A stretch of 8,419 bases of DNA from an uncultured Selenomonadales bacterium (GTDB taxonomy: Bacteria > Bacillota > Negativicutes > Selenomonadales > Selenomonadaceae), in NCBI GenBank assembly GCA_947305445.1, contig CAMZDU010000034.1:1-8419 (forward strand), written 5' to 3'. Position 1 is the first letter of the stretch; each line of letters begins with the position of its first letter. The notes below the pieces were generated by a model. It made no database searches and was not told where the DNA came from. It saw only the letters and a program-made list of their open reading frames with translations. Of this stretch, positions 1-6,333 are shown one piece after another. Both the position numbers and the translations under genes were made by a program.

Positions 1-81
1 AACCCTCGTGGAGAAGACAGAACTCTGAGTAAAATATTAGCGCAACATTACAATCCAACAGAAAAGCGGCAGAACTATTAG
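1..81 (+). CDS. Possible 3' end of an upstream gene (26 residues)
   Basis: The first reading frame is open from the first base to a TAG at 79-81 and would end in ILAQHYNPTEKRQNY. It overlaps the next reading frame by about 40 nt. It uses AGA, GGA, ATA and TTA codons, which are scarcer in the genes downstream. No family is recognisable. It may be the tail of an upstream gene, or simply an open frame by chance next to a damaged 5' end of the following gene. Confidence 0.2.
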   Translation, partial: NPRGEDRTLSKILAQHYNPTEKRQNY

Positions 82-388
82 CGGTCTTAACGTTACGATT
101 CCTTCAGCGGCGTTCGTCGAAAATTACAACTGGCAAGTCGATTTAACGGTGACAGGCACGGGCGTCGGTTCCGCCACTTACTCAATCACTCCGCCAGCAT
201 TGTCACCCGCTTCAAATGCTAATATCGTCGGTCTTTATTTTGGCGCAAATAGTGTTAGTGAGGCTATTTTATATGTGGAAGCAGAAGACGGAACCAATCA
301 AGATTTAATGCTTGGCGAATATAAAGTCCTCGTCCACGGCGGCGACACTTATAACGACGAGATTATCACCGTCACGATTACCGAGTAA
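41..388 (+). CDS. Small beta-rich phage protein, start not identifiable
   Basis: The frame is open from just after a TAG at 38-40 to the TAA at 386-388, about 115 codons. A GTG at 149 is the first conventional start, but no Shine-Dalgarno site precedes it. The upstream codons (TIQQKSGRTISGLNVTIPSA) have the same style as the rest, so coding clearly begins before 149. The product is rich in alternating hydrophobic, Thr, Ser and Gly residues and ends in EIITVTITE, typical of an Ig-like beta-sandwich, perhaps a virion decoration or tail accessory domain. No family is recognised. The lack of an ATG, GTG or TTG with an RBS suggests 5' truncation, a frameshift near 35-80, or use of a rare ATT start at 47. 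The next gene follows after 15 nt. Confidence 0.6.
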   Translation, partial: RNITIQQKSGRTISGLNVTIPSAAFVENYNWQVDLTVTGTGVGSATYSITPPALSPASNANIVGLYFGANSVSEAILYVEAEDGTNQDLMLGEYKVLVHGGDTYNDEIITVTITE

Positions 389-403
389 GGGAGGGGAACT
401 GTA

Positions 404-655
404 ATGGCTGACATTGTTAAAACCACAAACACGCTCTCGCTTGAACAGGAGTTCACTGACGGCGACACGCGTACAATCACGCTCGACAACCCCAAGGCGT
501 CAATCACGGCCGCTGACATTAACGCGGTCGGCACCTACAATCAGGCTAATCAAGTGCTCGTCGGTGACAAAACCGGCGCGGCTTTCTTGCGCTTCAAAAA
601 GGCTGTCAAAATCGTTAAATCGACCACCTACCTTGACTTGACGCCCACTACTTAA
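404..655 (+). CDS. DUF2922/DUF1659-like small phage protein
   Basis: The 83-residue product has a short polar N-terminus, a beta hairpin with TRTITLDNPKASITAADINAVG, and a C-terminal strand ending AVKIVKSTTYLDL. The order 'thr/ser-rich strand, L-D-N-P-K, helix with A-x-x-I, strand with A-x-I-V' matches my knowledge of DUF2922 and the related DUF1659 small proteins of Bacillota and their prophages; this was not checked by a search. Their function is unknown. The ATG follows a very strong SD (AAGGGAGGGG at 387-396) that overlaps the preceding stop, so the two genes are translationally coupled. A terminator follows directly, making this the last gene of its segment. Confidence 0.7.
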   Translation: MADIVKTTNTLSLEQEFTDGDTRTITLDNPKASITAADINAVGTYNQANQVLVGDKTGAAFLRFKKAVKIVKSTTYLDLTPTT

Positions 656-670
656 GCGATTCGAAATTTT

Positions 671-715
671 AAAAATGTGAGCTGATTCCTCGGCGAGTCG
701 CGCTCACATTTTTTT
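671..715 (+). terminator. Hairpin terminator after the DUF2922-like gene
   Basis: AAAAATGTGAGC (671-682) is the exact reverse complement of GCTCACATTTTT (702-713). This gives a 12-bp stem around a 19-nt loop, followed by T residues to 715. The loop contains a small CTC/GAG inner pairing at 689-697. The A run on the left arm and T run on the right could let it work in both directions, although no gene arrives from the other strand here. Confidence 0.8.
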
Positions 716-770
716 CGTCACACATAAAATTTGCGTTCCCTTAACAGAGTCCGGCGAGGATTCACCCGCG

Positions 771-776
771 AGGAGG
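771..776 (+). promoter_or_regulatory. Ribosome binding site of the 482-residue tail protein
   Basis: A perfect AGGAGG lies 7 nt before the ATG at 784. The 68 nt between the terminator and this gene contain a TAAAAT (725-730) that could be a -10 element, but no matching -35 stands about 17 nt upstream, so no promoter is called. Confidence 0.85.
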
Positions 777-783
777 ATTTTTT

Positions 784-2232
784 ATGAGTTGGGTTATCCC
801 CGAAAATTACGATTACTCGTTCCCGTCTAAAGCGTTGCTGATTGCGAAGGTGCCCTTCGACGCCACAGGCAAAAACGTCGTCGAAGGATTCACTATCACC
901 GGCAACGAGCCGACGGGCACTAACCGCCGCTTTTTGTTTAAAGTCGACGGTTCTCTGATTAAATTTGTGGACGGCGTGCCGACCGTTTTCACCGGCAATT
1001 TGGACGTTGATACGGTTTTGGAAGCGGGCAACACTGCCGCAGAATTAACCGCCCTTGAAAATATCACCGCTTTTGTCGGCAAAAAAATTTATCCGATTAT
1101 CGCGCTTTACGCGCCAAACGATTCGCCCGTCTTTCCGTCCGCAAAAATCGGCCTTCGCGTGCGTGCCGATATCGACGTTTATCAAAACGTTGTCGAGTCC
1201 GCTGAATACGACTTGGCCGCGACCGACGATTCAACGCCGCGCATTTCTTCAATCTCCGCCACAACCGTCCTCACGGGCAACGGTTCAGTCGATATCCTTG
1301 TCCGCCTCCGCGATGCCGAAGGAAATTGGTCGGCTTACATGCCGCTGAACGAAGCGCAAAACGCGGAAGCTACCGCCGTTCAATTTAAAATGACGTTCAA
1401 TGTGCTCACGCTCGACGGTTCCGACAGCGCGAAGCTCACTTCTATCACCATTAATCACAACATGGGCGCGACCGCCGTAAGCGGCAACGTCGCCGAACTT
1501 TATAGCGTCGTTCAAGGTTACGAAGTCGACTTGCAAACTTGTTATGTCGTCGTCCGCCACAAAAAGTTGACTGATTCAACGATTCAAGCTTACGTCAACT
1601 ACATGCAACCGCCTAAACACCGCGAGCGCATTGCTATCGGTGTCGCCGACGGAACTTTTCAGCAACTCCCGCTCGGCCTCGACGGCGAAAAAGATTCCGG
1701 CATTGACCAAAACACGCTTAAAATTTTTGCCGACGGAGAGCCGCTCGCTGATTTTGGTTACAACGTCGAAGTCAGCGAAGTCACTGTCACTTTGCCGCAA
1801 GGCACCGCCGTCACTGCCAGCTACGATTACGGCCGCGATTCCGAAATTTGGCTACCCATGGAGAAAATTATCGACAGCCAACCTTATCTTGACGACGAGC
1901 AAACTTACATGACGCGTTTCAATTTCGCGCTCGACGAAGACGACACCGCCGACAAACAAATTTCAAATATCCGCCTGCAGTTGGTGCGCTCCGATGGCCG
2001 CGTTGAAGATGAATCACTCGGCGACGCCACAGGCCTTATTCAGCAGATTGTCTTGCCACACGCCGCTAAGCAGTCAAGCATTGAACTTAACGCCGACTGG
2101 AGTTACAATGCCGATTCGCACGTTTTAACTTTTGTTGCCGACAAATTCACGCCGCTGGTTTTGAGTTATGACTTCCTCGGCGAGCAACAGGAAATTTTAT
2201 CGTGGGCTGTCGGCTGGACGGCCGCCATTTAA
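784..2232 (+). CDS. Putative phage tail or baseplate structural protein
   Basis: The 482-residue product has no signal peptide, no membrane segment and no enzyme motif that I can see. It is dominated by beta-strand-like stretches: an N-terminal part (about 1-130), a middle with STPRISSISATTVLTGNGSVDILVRLRD (about 148-180), a region around 195-275 with LTSITINHNM and an aromatic VVVRHKK strand, and a C-terminal domain (about 370-482) ending in SWAVGWTAAI. Repeated beta domains, length and position before small tail-locus genes and a fibre gene suggest a tail-tip, baseplate or fibre-attachment protein; this is inference. It starts after a strong RBS and is the first gene of a segment bounded by terminators at 671-715 and 2543-2569. 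A similar style exists in uncharacterised Negativicutes prophage proteins as far as I recall. Confidence 0.6.
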   Translation: MSWVIPENYDYSFPSKALLIAKVPFDATGKNVVEGFTITGNEPTGTNRRFLFKVDGSLIKFVDGVPTVFTGNLDVDTVLEAGNTAAELTALENITAFVGKKIYPIIALYAPNDSPVFPSAKIGLRVRADIDVYQNVVESAEYDLAATDDSTPRISSISATTVLTGNGSVDILVRLRDAEGNWSAYMPLNEAQNAEATAVQFKMTFNVLTLDGSDSAKLTSITINHNMGATAVSGNVAELYSVVQGYEVDLQTCYVVVRHKKLTDSTIQAYVNYMQPPKHRERIAIGVADGTFQQLPLGLDGEKDSGIDQNTLKIFADGEPLADFGYNVEVSEVTVTLPQGTAVTASYDYGRDSEIWLPMEKIIDSQPYLDDEQTYMTRFNFALDEDDTADKQISNIRLQLVRSDGRVEDESLGDATGLIQQIVLPHAAKQSSIELNADWSYNADSHVLTFVADKFTPLVLSYDFLGEQQEILSWAVGWTAAI

Positions 2233-2248
2233 TAAGGGGTGATTTGTT

Positions 2249-2416
2249 ATGGGCCACAGATTTTCGCGCCCGCTGACCGACGCGCAACTTAAAGCACGCG
2301 CCGCAAAAGAAGCGGAACGCCGCGAACAGGAACGCAAAGACGAGCAAGAACTCATCATCGCTTACTTGCTTGAAAAAGTTTCAGCAAAGGAGACGATCTC
2401 TAATGACGACAACTGA
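2249..2416 (+). CDS. Small charged helical protein, unknown function
   Basis: This 55-residue protein starts MGHRFSRPLT. Its central part is a charged, probably helical stretch with many Arg, Lys and Glu residues (KEAERREQERKDEQE), then a short hydrophobic helix LIIAYLLEKV. The ATG follows AAGGGGTGAT (2234-2243), only 16 nt after the preceding stop, and the gene overlaps the next by 14 nt in another frame. Good RBS, spacing and codon style support a real gene although it is short. No family is recognised. It could be a small tail-locus protein expressed together with its neighbours. Confidence 0.6.
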   Translation: MGHRFSRPLTDAQLKARAAKEAERREQERKDEQELIIAYLLEKVSAKETISNDDN

Positions 2417-2537
2417 ACGCGCTATCGCTAAATTTTATTACAGACTTGTGTATCAACAGAAACGACTTGCGCTGGAGGACGTGCCCGCACTTTATCGGCC
2501 GTTGCTTGAAGAATACCGCCGCGAGATTGAAAATTGA
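2403..2537 (+). CDS. Very small phage protein, possibly XkdX-like
   Basis: This 44-residue protein (MTTTERAIAKFYYRLV at the N-terminus, LLEEYRREIEN at the C-terminus) has a helix-turn-helix-like hydrophobic pattern. XkdX-family proteins are 40-60 residues, sit next to tail-fibre genes, and share a 'K-x-Y-Y ... L-Y ... V ... I ... Y' pattern. The FYYRLVYQQKRLALEDV stretch and the location fit, but the usual C-terminal 'I-T-x-E-x-Y-x-x-I' signature is not clear. An AAAGGAG site (2386-2392) precedes the ATG, which lies inside the end of the previous gene, implying coupled translation. It ends 5 nt before an intrinsic terminator. Confidence 0.55.
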   Translation: MTTTERAIAKFYYRLVYQQKRLALEDVPALYRPLLEEYRREIEN

Positions 2538-2542
2538 ATTAC

Positions 2543-2569
2543 GACCGCTTCGGCGGTCTTTTTTTTTTT
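2543..2569 (+). terminator. Strong intrinsic terminator with UUCG tetraloop
   Basis: GACCGC (2543-2548), loop TTCG (2549-2552) and GCGGTC (2553-2558) form a perfect 6-bp GC-rich stem closed by the very stable C(UUCG)G loop, followed by eleven T residues (2559-2569). It lies directly after the small gene ending at 2537. Only 14 nt separate the T run from the next start codon at 2584, which leaves no room for a separate promoter for that gene. Confidence 0.93.
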
Positions 2570-2583
2570 AGCGAGGTGAAAAA

Positions 2584-3993
2584 ATGGAACGTTACTTTCC
2601 ATACGAGCCAAGCAACCCAAAACCCGTGCTCGGCGAAGAACATCAAATCGTTCACGGAAAAATTTTGCTCCGCCACGTGCCCGCCGAAGGTTCGCTGACC
2701 ATTGACGGCTTTATCGAAACTGATTCCCCCGCGGAGTTGGCCGTTAACGAATTTTTTTGCGCTTACAGTGCCGAAACGCTTTACCGCGAGGCCAACCGAA
2801 TTGTCTACTTCAATCCCGAACTCCACGGCCAAACCGTAACTTGCAACTACGGCGCAGTCGGCACGCCACTTACTGCCGACGACGCTAACGAAATCAAAGA
2901 GCACCTTGACGGCTCAACCCAGCAGATGGACGAGCTGATTTCTCGTCAAAATAATTTGGTTAATCGTTTCGTCGACTTGCAAGAGGAAGTCCGCGAGGCC
3001 ATTGACGGTATCGAGCCCGACGCTTGTCTTGCCGAAAAAATTAACTGCTTAAGTCTCGCGCTCGGTTCGCTTAGTTCCGACGTCGGAAACTTGCAATCGC
3101 TAATCGACGCCGAACAACTTGCCCGCGAAAGAGCCGACGACGACTTGCAAAGGCAGATTGATTCGCTGTCCGTAGCAAGTCAATCGCTCGCCGCCACCGA
3201 CAATTTTTTGCAAAGGCAGATTGATTCGCTGTCCGTAGCAAGTCAATCACTCGCCGCCACCGACAATTTTTTGCAGACGCAAATTGATTCGCTGTCCGTA
3301 GCAAGTCAATCGCTCGCCGCCACCGACAATTTTTTGCAGGCGCAGATTGATTCGCTGTCCGTAGCAAGTCAATCACTCGCCGCCACCGACGCTAACTTGC
3401 AAACCCAAATTGACGGCCTCGGCAACGCGCTGTCCGCTTTTGGCTTTTCCGTCGCTCAGCAATTCGATTTCCTTTACAACTTAATTGAACAAGGCGGCGC
3501 GTCCGCTGACGTGAGCGCACTCGAAGCCGCCATTGACAGTTTGCAAACACAAATCGACCTTGAAACTCAATCCCGCATTTCAGCCGATGATTCACACGAC
3601 GAACAAATTGCCGGCGTTAAATTTTCCATTGCCAGTTTGAGTGATTCGGTTGCCGACCAATTTACCGCCGTCCGCTCCGATATCGCCAACCGTATGTTTT
3701 TCGCCGGCGCAAGTTCGTCCTTCCCGCCCGCGCCCGTCACCGGTGAATTTGCTTTCGTCGACAGGTCTCCTTACGTTTTCGACGGACTCCAGTGGCGCAA
3801 GCTTTCTACCGACGTTATCACTCCCGCCGGCTATTCTTTTATTGACATCATCTACGCCAACAAGCCCCACCAAAATTACAGCTCCGTCGGCAAGGCTGAC
3901 TTCTTAACTTACGTTTTCGGCGAGGAAACTCCGCAGGCTTATTCCACCGGCGGCGCAATCAGCAAGGCCGCTTTTATCAATCACGTTTTCTGA
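2584..3993 (+). CDS. Tail-fibre-like protein with coiled-coil tandem repeats
   Basis: The 469-residue product begins with a beta-rich domain (about 1-100), probably the part anchored to the virion. A long predicted coiled coil follows (about 105-370), containing DAEQLARERADDDLQ and four near-identical 21-residue repeats of the type LQ-x-QIDSLSVASQSLAATDNF (188-271), then related copies (LQTQID at about 272 and 320). Leu and Ile fall at heptad spacing, and 21 residues equal three heptads, as in trimeric phage fibres. A short aromatic module (FAFVDRSPYVFDGLQWRKL, about 395-413) and a C-terminal tip with two similar motifs, KADFLTYVF (437-445) and KAAFINHVF (461-469), end the protein. It likely forms a host-recognition fibre or its shaft. 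The ATG follows GAGGTGA (2573-2579) just after a terminator. Confidence 0.78.
   Translation: MERYFPYEPSNPKPVLGEEHQIVHGKILLRHVPAEGSLTIDGFIETDSPAELAVNEFFCAYSAETLYREANRIVYFNPELHGQTVTCNYGAVGTPLTADDANEIKEHLDGSTQQMDELISRQNNLVNRFVDLQEEVREAIDGIEPDACLAEKINCLSLALGSLSSDVGNLQSLIDAEQLARERADDDLQRQIDSLSVASQSLAATDNFLQRQIDSLSVASQSLAATDNFLQTQIDSLSVASQSLAATDNFLQAQIDSLSVASQSLAATDANLQTQIDGLGNALSAFGFSVAQQFDFLYNLIEQGGASADVSALEAAIDSLQTQIDLETQSRISADDSHDEQIAGVKFSIASLSDSVADQFTAVRSDIANRMFFAGASSSFPPAPVTGEFAFVDRSPYVFDGLQWRKLSTDVITPAGYSFIDIIYANKPHQNYSSVGKADFLTYVFGEETPQAYSTGGAISKAAFINHVF
3145..3396 (+). repeat. Four 63-bp in-frame tandem repeats in the fibre gene
   Basis: Units begin at 3145, 3208, 3271 and 3334, each starting TTGCA. 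Units 1 and 2 differ at one silent base. The differences lie mainly in the codons after TTGCA (giving Arg, Arg, Thr, Ala) and in one Ser codon, which alternates TCG, TCA, TCG, TCA along the array. The last unit ends GCTAAC instead of AATTTT. A diverged fifth start (TTGCAAACCCAAATTGAC) follows at 3397. Near identity even at silent sites indicates recent tandem duplication. Confidence 0.95.
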
Positions 3994-4011
3994 GGTTAGG
4001 AGGCTTAAAAA

Positions 4012-4194
4012 ATGGACGACGAAAAAAATTACATTGACGAGCAAACTTTTCTTGACCGTTGCCGCGACATGCGCGTTGCCAACGATAAACGCTACAGATT
4101 CAAGGCCGACCAAGACGACGACACACCCACTGACACTGTAATTTTAGGCTTCACGCCTTCGACCGTTGAGGGCGCGATGTGGATTCAGCTTTGA
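4012..4194 (+). CDS. Small acidic protein, unknown function
   Basis: This 60-residue protein has an N-terminal acidic helix-like part (MDDEKNYIDEQTFLDRCRDM), a run of Asp residues (DQDDDTPTD) and a C-terminal beta-like end, VILGFTPSTVEGAMWIQL. No family is recognised. The ATG follows TAGGAGG (3997-4003), which begins 4 nt after the fibre stop. The TGA stop is embedded in the SD of the next gene (TTTGAGGTGCC), so the three genes are probably made from one message. It may be a fibre-associated or assembly protein, but nothing in the sequence proves this. Confidence 0.65.
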   Translation: MDDEKNYIDEQTFLDRCRDMRVANDKRYRFKADQDDDTPTDTVILGFTPSTVEGAMWIQL

Positions 4195-4206
4195 GGTGCC
4201 AACATG
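4190..4206 (+). repeat. 17-bp gene-boundary repeat, copy 1
   Basis: TTTGAGGTGCCAACATG holds the TGA stop of one gene, the GAGGTG SD and the ATG of the next gene. An identical copy stands at 6748-6764. Confidence 0.9.
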
Positions 4207-4584
4207 AAAATCAACATTTACAAAGACAATCCGACTTCCGGCGGCGTCGACGGCACGAAAGTTTCTTGCGGCGATTTCAGCGAGCCGGTGCACTTCGACT
4301 TAGACGCGCTCAGCGTCGACGAACAAATTATCCCGCTGGCTGTCAGATGTGATTACGGGTTCCGTTCGCTCGGCGAAGTGACAATTTCCGACTTTGCCGA
4401 CGTCAACAGCCGCTATCAGCTCGCGGCTTCGGCTAGCGGCGTCTACACCGATTCTATCACCTTCGCGGGTGTCAGCTGGGCTAACGTGCCTTTCTTCGCA
4501 AAAGCCCGCACTATCGCCAACGAATACGCTTCACTCGACCGCTCCACTAAATTCCAGATTGATTGCGTTATAGAAAGGGCGTGA
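4204..4584 (+). CDS. Putative beta-sandwich tail accessory protein
   Basis: This 126-residue protein starts MKINIYKDNPTSGGVDGTKVSCGDFSEPV and continues with strands such as IIPLAVRCDYGFRSLGEVTISDF and VYTDSITFAGV, ending STKFQIDCVIERA. The strand and loop pattern suggests one compact beta-sandwich domain without a signal peptide or enzymatic motif. From memory, proteins with a similar opening (MKINVYKNNP..., then DG..VS.GD) occur beside tail-fibre genes in Negativicutes prophages without known function; I could not check this. The RBS GAGGTG (4193-4198) overlaps the previous stop. The TGA stop lies inside the SD region of the LamG gene downstream. Confidence 0.6.
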   Translation: MKINIYKDNPTSGGVDGTKVSCGDFSEPVHFDLDALSVDEQIIPLAVRCDYGFRSLGEVTISDFADVNSRYQLAASASGVYTDSITFAGVSWANVPFFAKARTIANEYASLDRSTKFQIDCVIERA

Positions 4585-4585
4585 T
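4572..4585 (+). promoter_or_regulatory. Extended Shine-Dalgarno site that sets a TTG start
   Basis: AGAAAGGGCGTGAT matches the full anti-SD complement AGAAAGGAGGTGAT at 12 of 14 positions and lies just before the TTG at 4590. The frame is also open to a TTG at 4563, but that codon has no SD and would overlap the preceding gene by 22 nt. The start at 4590 is therefore preferred. Confidence 0.75.
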
Positions 4586-4589
4586 TTCT

Positions 4590-6071
4590 TTGGACGCTAA
4601 CAATTTGCTTGTCTATCTGCCCTTCGACGTCGACGCCACACTTGACCTTTGCGGCGGCCAATGGTTCAGCAACGGCCAGCCGTCCATCGTCAATCACGCC
4701 CTGCACTTGCAAGGCGACAGCTACATTGCCCTTGACGATTCCATCACTCTCGGCGGTCAGGACTTCACAATTTGCGGCAGGGCAACTATGGACGCCTCTA
4801 CGGCGCAACAATGGGCGGGGCTGTTCGCTTTGAATGGGAATAAGCTCCGAATCATACGTTACAACGCTCTTAATAACGCCGTTGAAATCGGATATAAAGA
4901 CAATCTTGCAAGAATTAATCTTTCCTTCGAGCTGACTTCGCAGTTTTTCTTCGAGATTGATTATCAGCACTCAACCGGCAAATGGCTCACGTTTTTTAAC
5001 GGCACACTTGTCCACAGTTATACAAACGCGCTGGCTCGCACAATTTATAACAACGTCTTTATCGGTACTAATGGCGACAATAGCAAAGCCGCGGGTACTT
5101 GGGGCGGCACGATTGACGAGTTCATGATTTTTGACGGCGTGGCACTGCACACCGATAATTTCACTCCGCCCACCGACGACGATTACTTCAACCTAAAAAT
5201 GGAACTCGGTGCGCCCGCAAAAGTTGTTGCTGATTTCGACGTCGAGACAACTATCCTAAATTCCTTAAAAGGTTGGCGCGTCTACAATCGCGGCTTCGCC
5301 GAATTGCTTGCCACGGGCGGCACCACCGTCCGCGACAGCTCCAAATCAACCACGGGCGTTGCTTTCTGGGGTGGCGAGAAGTCTGATATGTTTCACACCC
5401 CTTCCGGCTTGAAAGAAATTTGGCTGCGCTTCGACCTTTTTGTTGAAAATTATTCCTCGTACACAAACGGCAATCACCGCCTCGAAGTCGGCCATTACTC
5501 TCCCACGCAAAGTACTTTCTGCGGTTTGCTCAGCACCTTTGATGCGGGCAACTGGGTTTTGTTCGACCATTTGAAACCGACGGGCGCGACTTCCGCTATC
5601 ACAATCGAACGCAACGTCTTGAATAAATTCCTGATGCATTTGAAGTCGGACGCCACCGACGGTCTTGTCGAAGTTTTTGTCAACGGTTCGACCACGAAAT
5701 ATACTTACAGCGGCAACGTCAACGGCGGCGAGGATTTGGACAACTTGCGAATGTTTTGCCCCAACGCATACGTGCTCTTTTCTAACGTCATTGTCAGCGA
5801 GACGGAACTCACGCTGGACGACGGCTACTGCAGAGCCGACTTCGCCGTTGAAACTCGGATTGCCGCGCCGCAACTGGCCGCCCGCTATCAAGGCGCAACT
5901 CATCTTTTGCCGCTCCAAACAAAAAAAGTTTCGCCCGCTTTGGCCGTGCGTGTGGCTGACAAAAATTTTTATAACCCGCTCGTCGCCACCGACGCCGCCA
6001 ACGCGTCCGATTTGCGTATTTTCCTCGACGAACAGGCTTTTGCGCTCACTGGGGGTGATTCGTTTGATTGA
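4590..6071 (+). CDS. LamG / concanavalin A-like adsorption protein
   Basis: From the preferred TTG start the product has 493 residues. Residues 5-200 look like a LamG/ConA-like jelly roll: LLVYLPFD at the start, ALHLQGDSYIAL, LGGQDFTICGRATM, then a strand with FFNGTLVHSY, and the characteristic close GTIDEFMIFDGVALHTDNFTPP (about 173-194). A second beta-rich domain (about 215-415) with LKEIWLRFDLFVEN and VEVFVNG may be another jelly roll. The C-terminal 75 residues (ADFAVETRIAAPQL ... NPLVATDAANASDLRIFLDEQ) form a separate small module. Such proteins in phage tail loci usually bind glycans or link fibres to the baseplate, so receptor binding is the likely role. No catalytic site is seen. The stop overlaps the next gene by 8 nt. 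Confidence 0.75.
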   Translation: MDANNLLVYLPFDVDATLDLCGGQWFSNGQPSIVNHALHLQGDSYIALDDSITLGGQDFTICGRATMDASTAQQWAGLFALNGNKLRIIRYNALNNAVEIGYKDNLARINLSFELTSQFFFEIDYQHSTGKWLTFFNGTLVHSYTNALARTIYNNVFIGTNGDNSKAAGTWGGTIDEFMIFDGVALHTDNFTPPTDDDYFNLKMELGAPAKVVADFDVETTILNSLKGWRVYNRGFAELLATGGTTVRDSSKSTTGVAFWGGEKSDMFHTPSGLKEIWLRFDLFVENYSSYTNGNHRLEVGHYSPTQSTFCGLLSTFDAGNWVLFDHLKPTGATSAITIERNVLNKFLMHLKSDATDGLVEVFVNGSTTKYTYSGNVNGGEDLDNLRMFCPNAYVLFSNVIVSETELTLDDGYCRADFAVETRIAAPQLAARYQGATHLLPLQTKKVSPALAVRVADKNFYNPLVATDAANASDLRIFLDEQAFALTGGDSFD

Positions 6072-6333
6072 TTACGAAATTATTACCGTGCTTTGCGGCG
6101 TTGTCACCATTGCCGGTATTATTTTTAAATACGCCGTCTTGCGTCCGCTGGAAAATTCTATTGCCGAGCTTAACAAAGCCGTCGACCGATTGCGCGGCAC
6201 TTTCCAAATTTACGACGACCGCTTGCGCCTTTGTGAAATTCAAATCGCCGAACTAAATCAGCGCGTCCGCTCCAATCAACACCGCCTTGACGCTTTGGAG
6301 GTGACTTACCATGAAAAAACGCTCGGACACTGA
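6064..6333 (+). CDS. Membrane-anchored coiled-coil protein of the lysis cassette
   Basis: The preferred start is TTG at 6064, 4 nt after GGGGGTGAT (6051-6059), giving 89 residues. One membrane segment (about 5-26, IITVLCGVVTIAGIIFKYAVL) is followed by a charged coiled coil with heptad leucines and isoleucines (LENSIAELNKAVDRLRG ... IAELNQRVRSNQHRLDALE). Small proteins with one membrane helix and a coiled coil often accompany phage holins (XhlA-like proteins have the reverse order: coiled coil first, membrane helix last). It may be a holin partner or antiholin; function is inferred from topology and position. It overlaps the upstream stop by 8 nt and the downstream holin-like gene by 23 nt. 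Confidence 0.68.
   Translation: MIDYEIITVLCGVVTIAGIIFKYAVLRPLENSIAELNKAVDRLRGTFQIYDDRLRLCEIQIAELNQRVRSNQHRLDALEVTYHEKTLGH

Noticed and set aside
1..655. Diversity-generating retroelement variable region or phase-variable fibre switch
   Set aside because: No reverse transcriptase, template repeat, recombinase or inverted repeats flanking coding sequence are seen in the window.
716..770. Sigma-70 promoter with TAAAAT at 725-730
   Set aside because: No acceptable -35 hexamer is found at the right distance; the proper position overlaps the terminator stem.
3071..3376. Antisense repeat protein with IDLLRTANQSA units
   Set aside because: It is only the reverse-strand reading of the 63-bp fibre repeats.
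3145..3396. CRISPR array or regulatory repeat array
   Set aside because: The 63-bp units are directly adjacent with no spacers, in frame, and encode heptad repeats.
5346..5918. Antisense open frame (190 codons) opposite the LamG protein gene
   Set aside because: No domain or RBS is seen, and the sense strand has coherent beta-domain sequence throughout.
5665..6063. N-terminal extension of the coiled-coil membrane protein (long + frame overlapping the LamG gene)
   Set aside because: The extension is Arg/Pro/Thr-rich shadow sequence. The real start is TTG 6064 with GGGGGTGAT just upstream, directly followed by the membrane segment.
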